DNA of 47,886 nt from Clostridiales bacterium (GTDB lineage Bacteria; Bacillota; Clostridia; Oscillospirales; Acutalibacteraceae), in contig JAJQDK010000010.1 in the NCBI GenBank assembly GCA_021202245.1, positions 1 to 47,886 on the forward strand. The letters run 5' to 3'. The first letter of the stretch is position 1. The number at the start of each line of letters is the position of its first letter. The notes under the pieces were generated by a model. That model had not been told where the DNA came from and ran no database searches. It saw only the letters and a list, made by a program, of their open reading frames with translations. Below are positions 1-7,313 of this stretch, piece after piece. Both the position numbers and the translations under genes were made by a program.

Positions 1-56
1 AATGATGAATGGCACCCGCCGCCTTAGTGGCGGGGGACATCTTTGCATAAGTTATT
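1..56 (+). repeat. Repeat family A, right-hand end (cut by window start)
   Basis: This is the 3' part of the 175-bp structured repeat seen complete at 6216-6390 and 12412-12586. It carries the GC-rich hairpin (ACCCGCC ... GGCGGGGG, with CTTAGT between the arms) and the conserved end CATCTTTGCATAAGTTATT. The 5' part lies outside the window. The orientation matches the other copies. Confidence 0.85.
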
Positions 57-109
57 ACTGTAAATAATTATGACAAGTATCAGCTCCTGACAAACACTCT
101 GACAGCCGA

Positions 110-197
110 CTGACAAACAACTGACAAACAACCGACAATCGACCGACAACAATCAAAGAAAGTAAAGAATATAAAGAATGTTAAGAATGAAAAGAAT
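110..197. repeat. Short tandem repeats (11-mers, then 9-mers)
   Basis: Four roughly 11-bp units (CTGACAAACAA twice, then CCGACAATCGA and CCGACAACAAT) are followed by four 9-bp units ending in AAGAAT (162-197). A perfect 6-bp hairpin, GTCAGC-ttcc-GCTGAC, follows at 209-224. No coding region is supported between 57 and 498. The tract looks like intergenic minisatellite DNA. Confidence 0.6.
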
Positions 198-300
198 AAT
201 ATATATACGTCAGCTTCCGCTGACAGGTGTGCGCCCTTTGGTTATCAGGATGTGATTAAATTCATTTAATAATTATTTAAAATTCGGCGGATAAAAGTCA

Positions 301-335
301 AGCCGAATAAAGCATATAGCTTCACCCGGCTTTTT
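301..335 (+). terminator. Possible intrinsic terminator
   Basis: AGCCG (301-305) can pair with CGGCT (327-331), enclosing a nested AAGC/GCTT hairpin and followed by a short T run. It would end a plus-strand transcript coming from left of the window. The stem is short, so the call is tentative. Confidence 0.3.
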
Positions 336-375
336 GGATTTGTATTTATTTATGCCCTAACCTATGTGTTATTTT

Positions 376-426
376 AACTCGGAGCTAAGCCCGATGTAAG
401 CTCGCTTAAGATTGGAAAATAGGTTA
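376..426 (+). repeat. Repeat family B copy (about 50 bp)
   Basis: The copy starts AACTCGGAGC, has the core GATGTAAGCTCGCTTAAG, and ends AATAGGTTA. Other copies are at 6555-6604 (minus), 25331-25380 and 28334-28381. With the inverted short form at 502-529 it makes an imperfect inverted repeat around the glgB terminator. Its 5' half resembles the 5' end of repeat family A. Confidence 0.7.
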
Positions 427-442
427 TTTTTTACGGGCAATC

Positions 443-484
443 AAAAACGCAGCACCGAGGAAATTACCTATCTGCGCTGCGTTT
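443..484 (-). terminator. glgB intrinsic terminator
   Basis: On the minus strand AAACGCAGC (484-476) pairs with GCTGCGTTT (453-445), a perfect 9-bp stem with a 22-nt loop. The descending arm runs into TTTTT (447-443). It lies 15 nt past the glgB stop codon. Confidence 0.55.
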
Positions 485-498
485 GCTTCTGTTTGATT

Positions 499-2607
499 TT
501 ATAACCTATTCGCCACTTTGCTCCGAGTTGAATCAGCCGTTAAGCTGTTTTTTTCTGTGCTTTCGGACTCTGCTTCCGTTTCCGCCGGAGCCGTGTCGGC
601 ATCCTCTGCGGCAACCTTCTCGGCAGCCTTTTCGTCCTTCAGCTTCTTTAGAGCCTCTTTCTTTTTCTCCGTCATCTTGGAGGTTGATTTCTTTCTGACG
701 GGAACGGGCAAAGCCTCCTTGAGCCTTAAATACATTACACCGAGGGGCGGAAGCGTGAGCTTAATCGAATACGGCAGCTCGTGATCCTTGACCTTTTTGC
801 TCTTGATGCTGTCGCCGTTGGTAACTCCGCAGCCGCCGAATTCCTCGCTTTCGGAATTAAACACTTCCTCATAAATTCCGTAAACGGGAACGCCGATTGT
901 ATAATCGTCACGCTGAACGGGCTGGAAGTTGCAGACGCAGATTATTTCACTGCCGTCCTCGGCAATTCTGCGGAAAGCGATAACGCTCTTTTGGTAGTCG
1001 TCAAGAGCTATCCATTGGAAGCCGTCCCAGTCGTAGTCGTTCTCATGCATGGCAGGTACGTCACGGTAGAATTTGTTTACCTCGGCAAAAAAGTGATTAA
1101 GCTGACGGTGCTTTTCATAATCAAGCAAATTCCACTCAAGCTGTGATTCGGCGTTCCATTCGTCGAACTGACCGATTTCACTGCCCATAAACATCAGCTT
1201 TTTGCCCGGATGAGCCATCATATAGGCAACAAAGCCTCTCACGCCGGCAAACTTTTGGTCGTAATCGCCCGGCATTTTATTTATAAGAGAGCCCTTGCCG
1301 TATACTGCCTCATCGTGTGAGATAGGCAGCATAAAGTTTTCGGAAAAGGCATAAACCATACTGAAGGTGAGCGTGTCGTGATGATAATTTCTCCACAGCG
1401 GGTCGAGCGAAATGTACGACAGCATATCGTTCATCCAGCCCATATTCCACTTGTAGTCAAAGCCGAGTCCCATATCCTTGATGGGATAACGTGTTACGTT
1501 GGGCCAAGCCGTGCTTTCCTCGGCAATCATCAAAGCCTCGGGGTGGAACATATGGACTACGGAATTGAGCTTCTGCAAAAAGTCAACGGCAACAAGGTTT
1601 TCTCTTCCGCCGTAGGCATTGGGCAGCCATTCGCCGTCCTTGCGGTTGTAGTCAAGATAAAGCATTGAAGCCACCGCATCAACACGGATGCCGTCAATAT
1701 GGTACATATCAAGCCAGAACATAGCAGAGGAAATCAAGAAGCTTGTGACCTCATAGCGGCCGTAATTAAATATATACGTGCCCCATTCCTTATGCTCGCC
1801 TATGCGGTAATCCTCATATTCATAGCAGCCGGTGCCGTCAAAGCGCGCCAGACCGTGGGCATCCTTGGGAAAATGAGCGGGAACCCAGTCCAGAATAACG
1901 CCTATTCCCTCTTCGTGGCACCTGTCGATAAAATACATCAGGTCCTTCGGCTCTCCGTAGCGTGAGGTTGCGGCAAAATAGCCGGTAACCTGATAGCCCC
2001 AGCTTCCGTCAAAGGGGAACTCGGTAAGAGGCATAAACTCAATGTGAGTGTAGCCCATTTCCTTTACATAGGGAATCAGCTCCTCGGCAAGCTTTCCGTA
2101 GCTGAAGGTGTTGCCGTCCTCATATTTGCGCCAAGAGCCTGCATTCATCTCATAAACATTTATAGGCTGCTTTGAGTGCGGATGCTCTTCTTTATATTTG
2201 TACCACGCCTCGTCGTGCCACTCATATCCGTTAATCTCATAAACACGGGAAGCGTTTTCGGGACGAGTTTGGCAATGAAAGGCATAGGGATCGGTTTTGA
2301 ACTGCCTTTGCGACCAGGGAGTTTCAACACAATATTTATAGCAGGCAAATTCCTGCACGCCCTCTATAAACAGCTCCCAAACTCCCGACTCGGAAATGCG
2401 GTACATAAAGTTTGCATCGCTGCCCCAGTTATTAACGTCGCCTACAACCGACACGCTCAAAGCGATGGGCGCCCATACTCTGAACACTACGCCGTTGCGG
2501 TTGTCCCAATTCACAAAATGCGAGCCTAAAAATTCATACGCATTGACAGACTCTCCCGCTAAGAATCGGTCAAGCGGCGGTCTTTCGTCATTTAATTTAT
2601 AAGCCAT
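499..2607 (-). CDS. glgB: 1,4-alpha-glucan branching enzyme GlgB (GH13)
   Basis: Forms alpha-1,6 branches in glycogen by cutting an alpha-1,4 chain and moving it to a C6 hydroxyl, in the cytoplasm. A CBM48-like N-terminal domain (about residues 20-110, with FRVWAP and VGDVNNW) precedes a GH13 barrel. The barrel shows DWVPAHF, GIRVDAV with nucleophile Asp310, MIAEES with acid/base Glu363, and PISHDE with Asp432. The C-terminus has an all-beta domain and then a charged Lys/Glu/Ala-rich tail of about 70 residues. The ATG at 2607 is chosen because GAGGG lies 5 nt upstream and the protein begins MAYKLNDERPPLDRF; a longer reading to 2664 adds 19 unlikely residues. The predicted protein is 702 aa. 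The last residues (about TRSKVANRL) and the stop lie in a repeat-B fragment, so the natural C-terminus may have been rewritten by an insertion. Confidence 0.95.
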   Translation of the reverse strand: MAYKLNDERPPLDRFLAGESVNAYEFLGSHFVNWDNRNGVVFRVWAPIALSVSVVGDVNNWGSDANFMYRISESGVWELFIEGVQEFACYKYCVETPWSQRQFKTDPYAFHCQTRPENASRVYEINGYEWHDEAWYKYKEEHPHSKQPINVYEMNAGSWRKYEDGNTFSYGKLAEELIPYVKEMGYTHIEFMPLTEFPFDGSWGYQVTGYFAATSRYGEPKDLMYFIDRCHEEGIGVILDWVPAHFPKDAHGLARFDGTGCYEYEDYRIGEHKEWGTYIFNYGRYEVTSFLISSAMFWLDMYHIDGIRVDAVASMLYLDYNRKDGEWLPNAYGGRENLVAVDFLQKLNSVVHMFHPEALMIAEESTAWPNVTRYPIKDMGLGFDYKWNMGWMNDMLSYISLDPLWRNYHHDTLTFSMVYAFSENFMLPISHDEAVYGKGSLINKMPGDYDQKFAGVRGFVAYMMAHPGKKLMFMGSEIGQFDEWNAESQLEWNLLDYEKHRQLNHFFAEVNKFYRDVPAMHENDYDWDGFQWIALDDYQKSVIAFRRIAEDGSEIICVCNFQPVQRDDYTIGVPVYGIYEEVFNSESEEFGGCGVTNGDSIKSKKVKDHELPYSIKLTLPPLGVMYLRLKEALPVPVRKKSTSKMTEKKKEALKKLKDEKAAEKVAAEDADTAPAETEAESESTEKNSLTADSTRSKVANRL
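502..529 (-). repeat. Short repeat-B fragment inside the glgB 3' end
   Basis: On the minus strand the sequence reads AACTCGGAGC AAAGTGGCG AATAGGTTA. These are both ends of repeat B joined without its central section. It encodes the last residues of GlgB, and the stop codon follows directly. It is inverted relative to the copy at 376-426. Confidence 0.6.
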
Positions 2608-2644
2608 AAAAACCCTCTTTTCTAAAATGGTTGATATTACATTC

Positions 2645-2677
2645 AGTAAAAGCAAAGAATACAATTCAGCTTTTACT
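2645..2677. promoter_or_regulatory. 9-bp perfect inverted repeat in the glgB leader
   Basis: AGTAAAAGC (2645-2653) and GCTTTTACT (2669-2677) are exact reverse complements with a 15-nt spacer. They begin 1 nt downstream of the glgB -10 hexamer, so they span the expected start point. It could be a repressor operator or a stabilising 5' hairpin. Confidence 0.45.
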
Positions 2678-2678
2678 C

Positions 2679-2707
2679 ATTATAATATATTTTAAACAAA
2701 TATGCAA
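2679..2707 (-). promoter_or_regulatory. glgB promoter
   Basis: On the minus strand TTGCAT (2707-2702) is followed by 17 nt and a consensus TATAAT (2684-2679). The start site would be near 2672, giving a leader of about 65 nt before the glgB ATG at 2607. Confidence 0.7.
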
Positions 2708-2822
2708 GAGGTAAAATGGAATTTTCTGTAAAAAATTCAAGCAATCGTATTTAAGCATCATATGTATCGGATGAATTTACGCCTGTTTTTGAGCATATCC
2801 CCGAATATTTTTCAAACTTATT

Positions 2823-2879
2823 TAACCTAAGCAGCAAAAGCCCCCGCCTCTAAAAGCGGGGAGCATCGGCGAATAGGTT
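2823..2879 (-). repeat. Small inverted-repeat unit with GC hairpin after tmcAL
   Basis: The unit is bounded by AACCTAAGC and GCGAATAGGTTA, which are inverted relative to each other. It encloses CCCCGC (2842-2847)/GCGGGG (2856-2861). On the minus strand the stem is followed by GCTTTTGC, so it may serve as a weak terminator for tmcAL. The tmcAL stop codon lies in its edge. Confidence 0.45.
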
Positions 2880-4035
2880 ACCGGGTATTGGTCTGTGCAG
2901 CCGTACGTTTTATCTGCTCAGTGTAATCCTCTCCGCTCCTGCGTATTTTTCCGTATGCAAGAGCGGCAACATCCGTGGAATAAATATCCTTTTGCAGCAG
3001 CTCGGCAACGCTTCCGCCGAGCTTAAGCCCCTTGCTTGCTGAGGTCACCACGTTAAATTCACAGCTTTTCAGCAATGACGCTCCGTCCGAATTAAAGCCC
3101 AGCACCCTTACATATTCCACGGGCGTGCTTTGCAGCTCCTCTGTAATTTCAAGCAGCGCACAGCAGAGTATCCGCCTTATTCTTGCGTGAGTGTAGCGCT
3201 TGGTTTTTACGGCTGATATTATTTCTTCTGCGGAATTATATTGGCTTACCGCAGCGACAATTCTGTTTTCCAGTCCCTCGTTCACATCGGGAAGTCTGCG
3301 GAAATCCTCCGCAGTCATACTTCTCAGCCTGTACAGCAAAACCCTCTCAAGATTTTCAGGATAGGCAATGCTTTCAGGAACGCAGGGAACAAAGCTCTTG
3401 AACTCCGCATTTTTACGCATAAGCTCTCTGATGTAGGAAGCCGAAGCAATATTTCCGCTTGCGCTGCGGCTATCGTGAGCCGCTCCCCTGCGCTCAATCG
3501 CAAGCGGCTTTATCGAAGAATTTTCAATGCTTCTGAGGTATTCAACCGCAAGAATATTATTCGGAGCGGTGAGAACATCGGCAACCTCGTCCCCCAGCAC
3601 CTGTCTGACGGCGCTCTCAAGCGCGCGGGGATAATAGCCTCCGCCTTTCATCTCGGTATTTATCAGCTTCTGCACCTCGGAATTTTTCGTTGACTGCGCC
3701 GCCCTGCTCAACAGAGCGACGTCCTGAGTTTCACATCCGAACGCAAGGTGATTCACGCATTTGAACGACTTTGCACTCTCCGCACCGCAGCGGGCAAATC
3801 GCTGCGCGTTTGAAAGCGCATAAACGGCAGGCAGCTCCGCCACGAGGTCGGCTCCGTTTTGCAGCGCTGCTTCCGCCCTTGAAAACTTATCGGTAATTGC
3901 AGCCTCGCCCCGCTGGGTAAAGCTTCCGCTCATTATTGCAATCACGGGCTCACCGGTAATCTCCTTGGTCTTTTCAAGAAGATATTTATGCCCGTTATGA
4001 AACGGATTAAATTCACATATGACGGCTGTCGCCAT
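2878..4035 (-). CDS. tmcAL: tRNA(Met) cytidine acetate ligase TmcAL
   Basis: Uses ATP and acetate to make N4-acetylcytidine at the wobble position of elongator tRNA-Met, the role shown for B. subtilis TmcAL (YlbM). The N-terminus has the nucleotidyltransferase signature ICEFNPFHNGHKYL with His13-x-Gly-His16, then MSGSFTQRGE and DKFSRAEAAL, as in this family. The length of 385 aa is near the usual 390-410. The ATG at 4035 has GGGAGG 7 nt upstream. It diverges from ackA, so a gene that consumes acetate and ATP and a gene that interconverts acetate and acetyl phosphate share one intergenic region. The stop codon sits in TAACCTATT, the end of a small repeat. Confidence 0.9.
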   Translation of the reverse strand: MATAVICEFNPFHNGHKYLLEKTKEITGEPVIAIMSGSFTQRGEAAITDKFSRAEAALQNGADLVAELPAVYALSNAQRFARCGAESAKSFKCVNHLAFGCETQDVALLSRAAQSTKNSEVQKLINTEMKGGGYYPRALESAVRQVLGDEVADVLTAPNNILAVEYLRSIENSSIKPLAIERRGAAHDSRSASGNIASASYIRELMRKNAEFKSFVPCVPESIAYPENLERVLLYRLRSMTAEDFRRLPDVNEGLENRIVAAVSQYNSAEEIISAVKTKRYTHARIRRILCCALLEITEELQSTPVEYVRVLGFNSDGASLLKSCEFNVVTSASKGLKLGGSVAELLQKDIYSTDVAALAYGKIRRSGEDYTEQIKRTAAQTNTR

Positions 4036-4063
4036 AAAAAACGCCTCCCGTTTAAAAAAGCTC

Positions 4064-4092
4064 TTGAAAATATACAGCTTTTGGAGTATGAT
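4064..4092 (+). promoter_or_regulatory. ackA promoter
   Basis: TTGAAA (4064-4069), 17 nt, then TATGAT (4087-4092). The predicted start near 4099 leaves a leader of about 50 nt. A 7-bp inverted repeat (AAAAGCT ... AGCTTTT) flanks the -35 hexamer. Confidence 0.6.
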
Positions 4093-4148
4093 AATATTGT
4101 ATTATTTGTATATAGTAAACAATAAATTATTGAAGGGAATGACAACAA

Positions 4149-5357
4149 ATGAAAATTCTTGTTATCAACGCAGGCAGCTCTTCGCTCAAATATCAGTTTA
4201 TTGATATGAATGATGAAAAGGTGCTGGCAAAGGGTAATTGCGAAAGAATAGGAACGGACGGAGCATTTATCGGATTTAAAACAAAAAGCGGTGAAAAAAT
4301 CGAGAGAAAAAGACAAATGCTCAACCACACACAGGCGTTTGAGGCTGTTAAGGAGGCTCTGCTCGACCCGAACTACGGGGCAGTAAAGGAGCTTACCGAG
4401 GTTTCCGCCATAGGTCACAGGGTGGTTCAGGGCGGCTCGTACTTTGATAAGTCGGTGCTTATAAACAACCACGTAATCAACCGCATCAACGAGTATTCAA
4501 GCCTTGCCCCTCTGCACAGCCCGGCAAACATTCAGGGCATTGAGGCTTGCTCAAAGGTATTCGGCACCAAGGTTCCGCAGGTTGCTGTTTTTGACACCGC
4601 CTTTCATCAGACGATGCCCGAAAAGGCTTATATGTACGCAATTCCTTACAAATATTATGAAAAGTTCGGTGTTCGCAAGTACGGCGCCCACGGCACCTCG
4701 CACCGCTATGTTACCGACAAAATGGCTGAGCTTATGGGCAAAAAGAAGGAAGAGCTTAAGCTCATCACCTGCCATATAGGCAACGGCTCCTCGATTACGG
4801 CAGTAAAAAATGGCAATGTAATCGACACCTCAATGGGCCTTACACCGCTCGGCGGATTTATGATGGGCACACGCTCCGGCTCTCTTGACCCCTCGGTTGT
4901 TACCTTTATCGCCGAAAAGGAGCATCTTACTCCCGATGAGCTTTCACGTATTCTCAACAAGGAATCGGGACTGCTCGGTGTTTCGGGAATTTCCTCCGAC
5001 GACCGTGACGTTTCCGAAGCCGAAGCCAACGGAAATCTGCGCGCCCATCTTGCGCACGAGATGCTGTACTATCAGATTGCGCAGTACATAGGCTCATATT
5101 ATGTAACGCTCGGTGGCTGCGACGGCATTGTTTTCACGGCAGGCCTCGGCGAAAATCAACCGCAGCTGCGTGAAAAGGTGTGTGAGTATCTCTCCTGTCT
5201 CGGCGTTGAGATTGACAAGGAATTCAATGCAAAAGCCCGTGTAGGCGTTACGGGAACAATCTCTACTCCCGAATCCAAAATCCGTGTTGAGGTAATTGCA
5301 ACCGATGAGGAAATGGTAATTGCAAGAGATACAAAGGCAATCGTAGAATCGCTTTAA
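4149..5357 (+). CDS. ackA: Acetate kinase
   Basis: Catalyses acetyl phosphate + ADP = acetate + ATP, the ATP-yielding last step of acetate fermentation, in the cytoplasm. The acetokinase motifs appear in order: INAGSSSLKY at the N-terminus, GHRVVQGG, FDTAFHQTMP, GAHGTSHRYV, CHIGNGSSI, TPLGGFMMGTRSGSLDP, and VFTAGLGENQP. The length of 402 aa is typical. The ATG at 4149 has GAAGGGA 10 nt upstream. No phosphotransacetylase gene is adjacent, so pta must be elsewhere. The gene has its own promoter and a strong downstream terminator, so it is probably monocistronic. Confidence 0.97.
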   Translation: MKILVINAGSSSLKYQFIDMNDEKVLAKGNCERIGTDGAFIGFKTKSGEKIERKRQMLNHTQAFEAVKEALLDPNYGAVKELTEVSAIGHRVVQGGSYFDKSVLINNHVINRINEYSSLAPLHSPANIQGIEACSKVFGTKVPQVAVFDTAFHQTMPEKAYMYAIPYKYYEKFGVRKYGAHGTSHRYVTDKMAELMGKKKEELKLITCHIGNGSSITAVKNGNVIDTSMGLTPLGGFMMGTRSGSLDPSVVTFIAEKEHLTPDELSRILNKESGLLGVSGISSDDRDVSEAEANGNLRAHLAHEMLYYQIAQYIGSYYVTLGGCDGIVFTAGLGENQPQLREKVCEYLSCLGVEIDKEFNAKARVGVTGTISTPESKIRVEVIATDEEMVIARDTKAIVESL

Positions 5358-5387
5358 TAGCTTTGAGCTTTAATATTTTACAAAAAC

Positions 5388-5428
5388 GGGACTGTCCTAA
5401 ACGATATACGGTCGTTTGGGGCAGTCCC
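5388..5428. terminator. Bidirectional terminator between ackA and the DUF378 gene
   Basis: A 17-bp stem (5388-5404 with 5412-5428, two G-U pairs, 7-nt loop) stands between convergent genes. On the minus strand the stem is followed by GTTTTTG, on the plus strand by TTGTTTC. It probably serves both genes. Confidence 0.75.
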
Positions 5429-5433
5429 TTGTT

Positions 5434-5664
5434 TCAGGCGCTGTGATGAGTTACTGCATCGTCAGAAGAAGCCTCGTTCGTATTCCTGAACAGGAGCGAA
5501 ATGCACCATATTGCGGCAAGACCGACGATGATATAAATTATTCTGCTCACAATTCCCGTTTGCCCGCCACAGAGCCACGCCACAAGGTCAAACTGAAAAA
5601 TTCCGATACAGCCCCAATTAAGACCTCCGATAATAAGAAGCGTCAACGCTGTTTTATCAAGCAT
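5434..5664 (-). CDS. DUF378 family small membrane protein
   Basis: A 76-residue protein with two predicted transmembrane helices (about residues 6-32 and 38-60). Its LLIIGGLNWGCIGIFQFDLV and SRIIYIIVGLAA stretches are the hallmark of DUF378 (YuzA-type) proteins, whose function is unknown. The ATG follows GGAGG with 8-nt spacing. It is convergent with ackA and shares its terminator. It reads in the same direction as the zinc-ribbon membrane protein gene about 115 nt upstream, but nothing shows that the two are cotranscribed. Confidence 0.75.
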   Translation of the reverse strand: MLDKTALTLLIIGGLNWGCIGIFQFDLVAWLCGGQTGIVSRIIYIIVGLAAIWCISLLFRNTNEASSDDAVTHHSA

Positions 5665-5780
5665 TCAAAGTCCTCCTTTGTATTTGCTGTTAATATTGTT
5701 GACGCATAAAGCCGAATTATTCATTTGTTTTGAACAGAGCCGAGCGGATTTGTCCGCATAGCTCCGTCCGACGGCTTAGG

Positions 5781-6158
5781 TTAAAAGAACAAAAGCATAA
5801 ATGCCGCCAACGCAATGCCGAAAGCGATGACAATCGCTCCGAAAATTCTCGTCCTTTTTATTGCGTTCTTCAGCTTGTATTTTGAAATCATATTTTCAGT
5901 CGGAAACGGCAGTATAAGAATCATAAGTCCCAAAATCAGGCAGCTGAGGGTTGAAATTGCCGCTCCGGCGGTTCTTGAAAACGAAAACAAAAAGATGCCG
6001 ACAGGTATGCCGAAAACGCAAATCATATTGATGACTGAAAAAAATCTTCCGAGCTTTTCGTTAAGCTCATAAAATTTATTTGCCTTTAGGTGGCAGTCAT
6101 CGCTGCAATACTGCTCAAAATATGTAATTTCCTTGGCACAGTATTCACATTTTTTCAT
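5781..6158 (-). CDS. Small zinc-ribbon membrane protein
   Basis: A predicted 125-aa protein. The N-terminus holds a compact Cys pattern (CEYC ... YCSDDC) typical of a zinc ribbon. Two strongly hydrophobic segments follow (about residues 41-80, probably a helical pair) and a third at the C-terminus (about 105-125). I cannot name a characterised family. The ATG at 6158 is preferred because AAAGG lies 11 nt upstream; a reading from TTG at 6167 would have almost no spacing. The stop codon is embedded in TAACCTAAGC, similar to the ends of nearby repeats. No strong terminator is visible. Confidence 0.6.
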   Translation of the reverse strand: MKKCEYCAKEITYFEQYCSDDCHLKANKFYELNEKLGRFFSVINMICVFGIPVGIFLFSFSRTAGAAISTLSCLILGLMILILPFPTENMISKYKLKNAIKRTRIFGAIVIAFGIALAAFMLLFF

Positions 6159-6215
6159 CTGCAACAAAACCTTTCACTAAACCGTTGATAAATTATTTTC
6201 AGTATTTTTGATACG

Positions 6216-6390
6216 TTTTAAATCGGAGCAACGCTCTGTCAAGCTCGCTTGAAGCAGAGTTTGCGATAGGTTGCAGCTTGCAAAGGGAGCGTTAGCTTCT
6301 CAGTGTTTCAGCGGGAGATTACAACTCCCTCTGAAATGATAAATGGCACCCGCCGCCTTAGTGGCGGGGGACATCTTTACATAAGTTATT
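6216..6390 (+). repeat. Repeat family A, complete copy 1
   Basis: A 175-bp intergenic element beginning TTTTAAATCGGAGCAACGCTC and ending CATAAGTTATT. It can fold into several hairpins. An outer stem pairs GGAGCAACGCTC (6225-6236) with GAGCGTT...GCTTC (6287-6299). Others are CTCTGT-CAAGC/GCTTG-AGAG, TTCAG-CGGGAG/CTCCC-CTGAA (6307-6335), and CCCGCC/GGCGGG. It matches 12412-12586 almost throughout and 1-56 and 47835-47886 partially. It has no long terminal inverted repeats and no convincing gene. Confidence 0.85.
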
Positions 6391-6477
6391 TTAACACAAA
6401 CAGCATAGCTTTTCAACAAAAGCTGGATAAACATTTCGGCAATTTTGACCCTATGTTTTTTTATTTGCACTCCGAAA

Positions 6478-6495
6478 CATTGCAATTTTGCAATG
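6478..6495. promoter_or_regulatory. Palindrome over the -35 of the two-component operon
   Basis: CATTGCAATTTTGCAATG is a perfect 8-bp inverted repeat with a 2-nt centre. It overlaps the -35 hexamer proposed for the response-regulator gene. It could be an operator, possibly for the regulator itself, although OmpR-type regulators more often bind direct repeats. Confidence 0.4.
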
Positions 6496-6508
6496 AATCT
6501 GCTATCAT
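6480..6508 (+). promoter_or_regulatory. Candidate promoter of the two-component operon
   Basis: TTGCAA (6480-6485), 17 nt, TATCAT (6503-6508). The leader would be about 115 nt and would include the repeat-B copy at 6555-6604. Confidence 0.45.
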
Positions 6509-6554
6509 TTTATCATAATACAGGCTTTTTTAATTAAAGAACCTGTCCTAAGTT

Positions 6555-6604
6555 TAACCTATTAGCCAATTTAAGCGAACATACATCGGGCTTTGCTCCG
6601 AGTT
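6555..6604 (-). repeat. Repeat family B copy (minus orientation)
   Basis: Read on the minus strand it begins AACTCGGAGCAAAGCCCGAT and ends AATAGGTTA, matching the copy at 376-426 with a few substitutions. It lies in the leader of the response-regulator gene. Confidence 0.7.
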
Positions 6605-6629
6605 AAAACAACGGCACGGAGGTGCGGAT

Positions 6630-7313
6630 ATGAGATTGCTGCTTGTTGAAGATGAAAAAAGAATGTCACAGGCGCTTTGCGAGATTTTTAAGCTTGAAAA
6701 ATACGAGGTTGATTGCTTCGCCGACGGAATCAGCGGACTGAACGCACTTGAAAGCTGCATTTACGATGTCGCCGTTTTAGATGTTATGCTGCCCGGATTA
6801 AACGGCTATGAAATTGTAAAGCGTGCGAGAGCCCAACGTGTGCGCACACCGATTTTGATGCTCACCGCCAAAAGCGGACCGGATGACAAGGTCAACGGTC
6901 TTGACAGCGGCGCCGACGATTATCTTACAAAGCCCTTTATGACCAAGGAGCTTCTTGCACGGCTTCGTGCCCTTTGCCACAGAAACATAAACACTTCCGA
7001 CGGCAAGCTGACCTTCGGCGATATACAGCTTGATACAAGCAGCGCTATGCTTATCTGCACCGCAAACGGCCTGTCCGTCAGACTCAGTGAAAAAGAGCTG
7101 CATATTATGGAATATCTCATAGCAAATCAGGGACGGATTATGACGAAGGAACAGCTTGCAGTCAAAATATGGGGATTTGAAAGCGATGCCGAATACAACA
7201 AGGTTGAAGTTTACATGTCGTTTACAAGGAAAAAGCTTTCTTTTATAAAGGCTGAAACCGAAATAAAGGCAGTAAGAGGGATTGGCTACGAACTGAGGTG
7301 CAAGTATGTTTAA
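6630..7313 (+). CDS. OmpR/PhoB-family response regulator
   Basis: A DNA-binding transcription factor switched on by phosphorylation. The receiver domain (about residues 1-115) shows the acidic pocket VEDE near the N-terminus, phospho-acceptor Asp51 in VAVLDVMLPG, Thr79 and Lys101 in DDYLTKPF. A winged-helix domain follows (about 127-225), ending with the recognition-wing motif RGIGYELR. Its 227 aa are normal for the family. The start ATG has GGAGGTG upstream. The 3' end overlaps the histidine kinase start by 8 nt, so the two are translationally coupled. The target genes are unknown; the dockerin esterase 1.4 kb downstream is the nearest candidate. Confidence 0.95.
   Translation: MRLLLVEDEKRMSQALCEIFKLEKYEVDCFADGISGLNALESCIYDVAVLDVMLPGLNGYEIVKRARAQRVRTPILMLTAKSGPDDKVNGLDSGADDYLTKPFMTKELLARLRALCHRNINTSDGKLTFGDIQLDTSSAMLICTANGLSVRLSEKELHIMEYLIANQGRIMTKEQLAVKIWGFESDAEYNKVEVYMSFTRKKLSFIKAETEIKAVRGIGYELRCKYV

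Noticed and set aside
2608..2664. Upstream extension of GlgB by 19 residues
   Set aside because: It overlaps the promoter-proximal leader, is hydrophobic and unlike the family, and the ATG at 2607 has a proper binding site.
2740..2850. Possible remnant of a coding sequence between glgB and tmcAL
   Set aside because: One frame reads like protein for about 25 codons, but there is no start, no binding site and no family I recognise.
6303..6518. Frame starting MFQREITTPSEM, with a look-alike at 12502-12687
   Set aside because: The two resemble each other only where they lie in repeat A and diverge immediately after it. There is no ribosome binding site, so this is shared repeat DNA and not a gene family.
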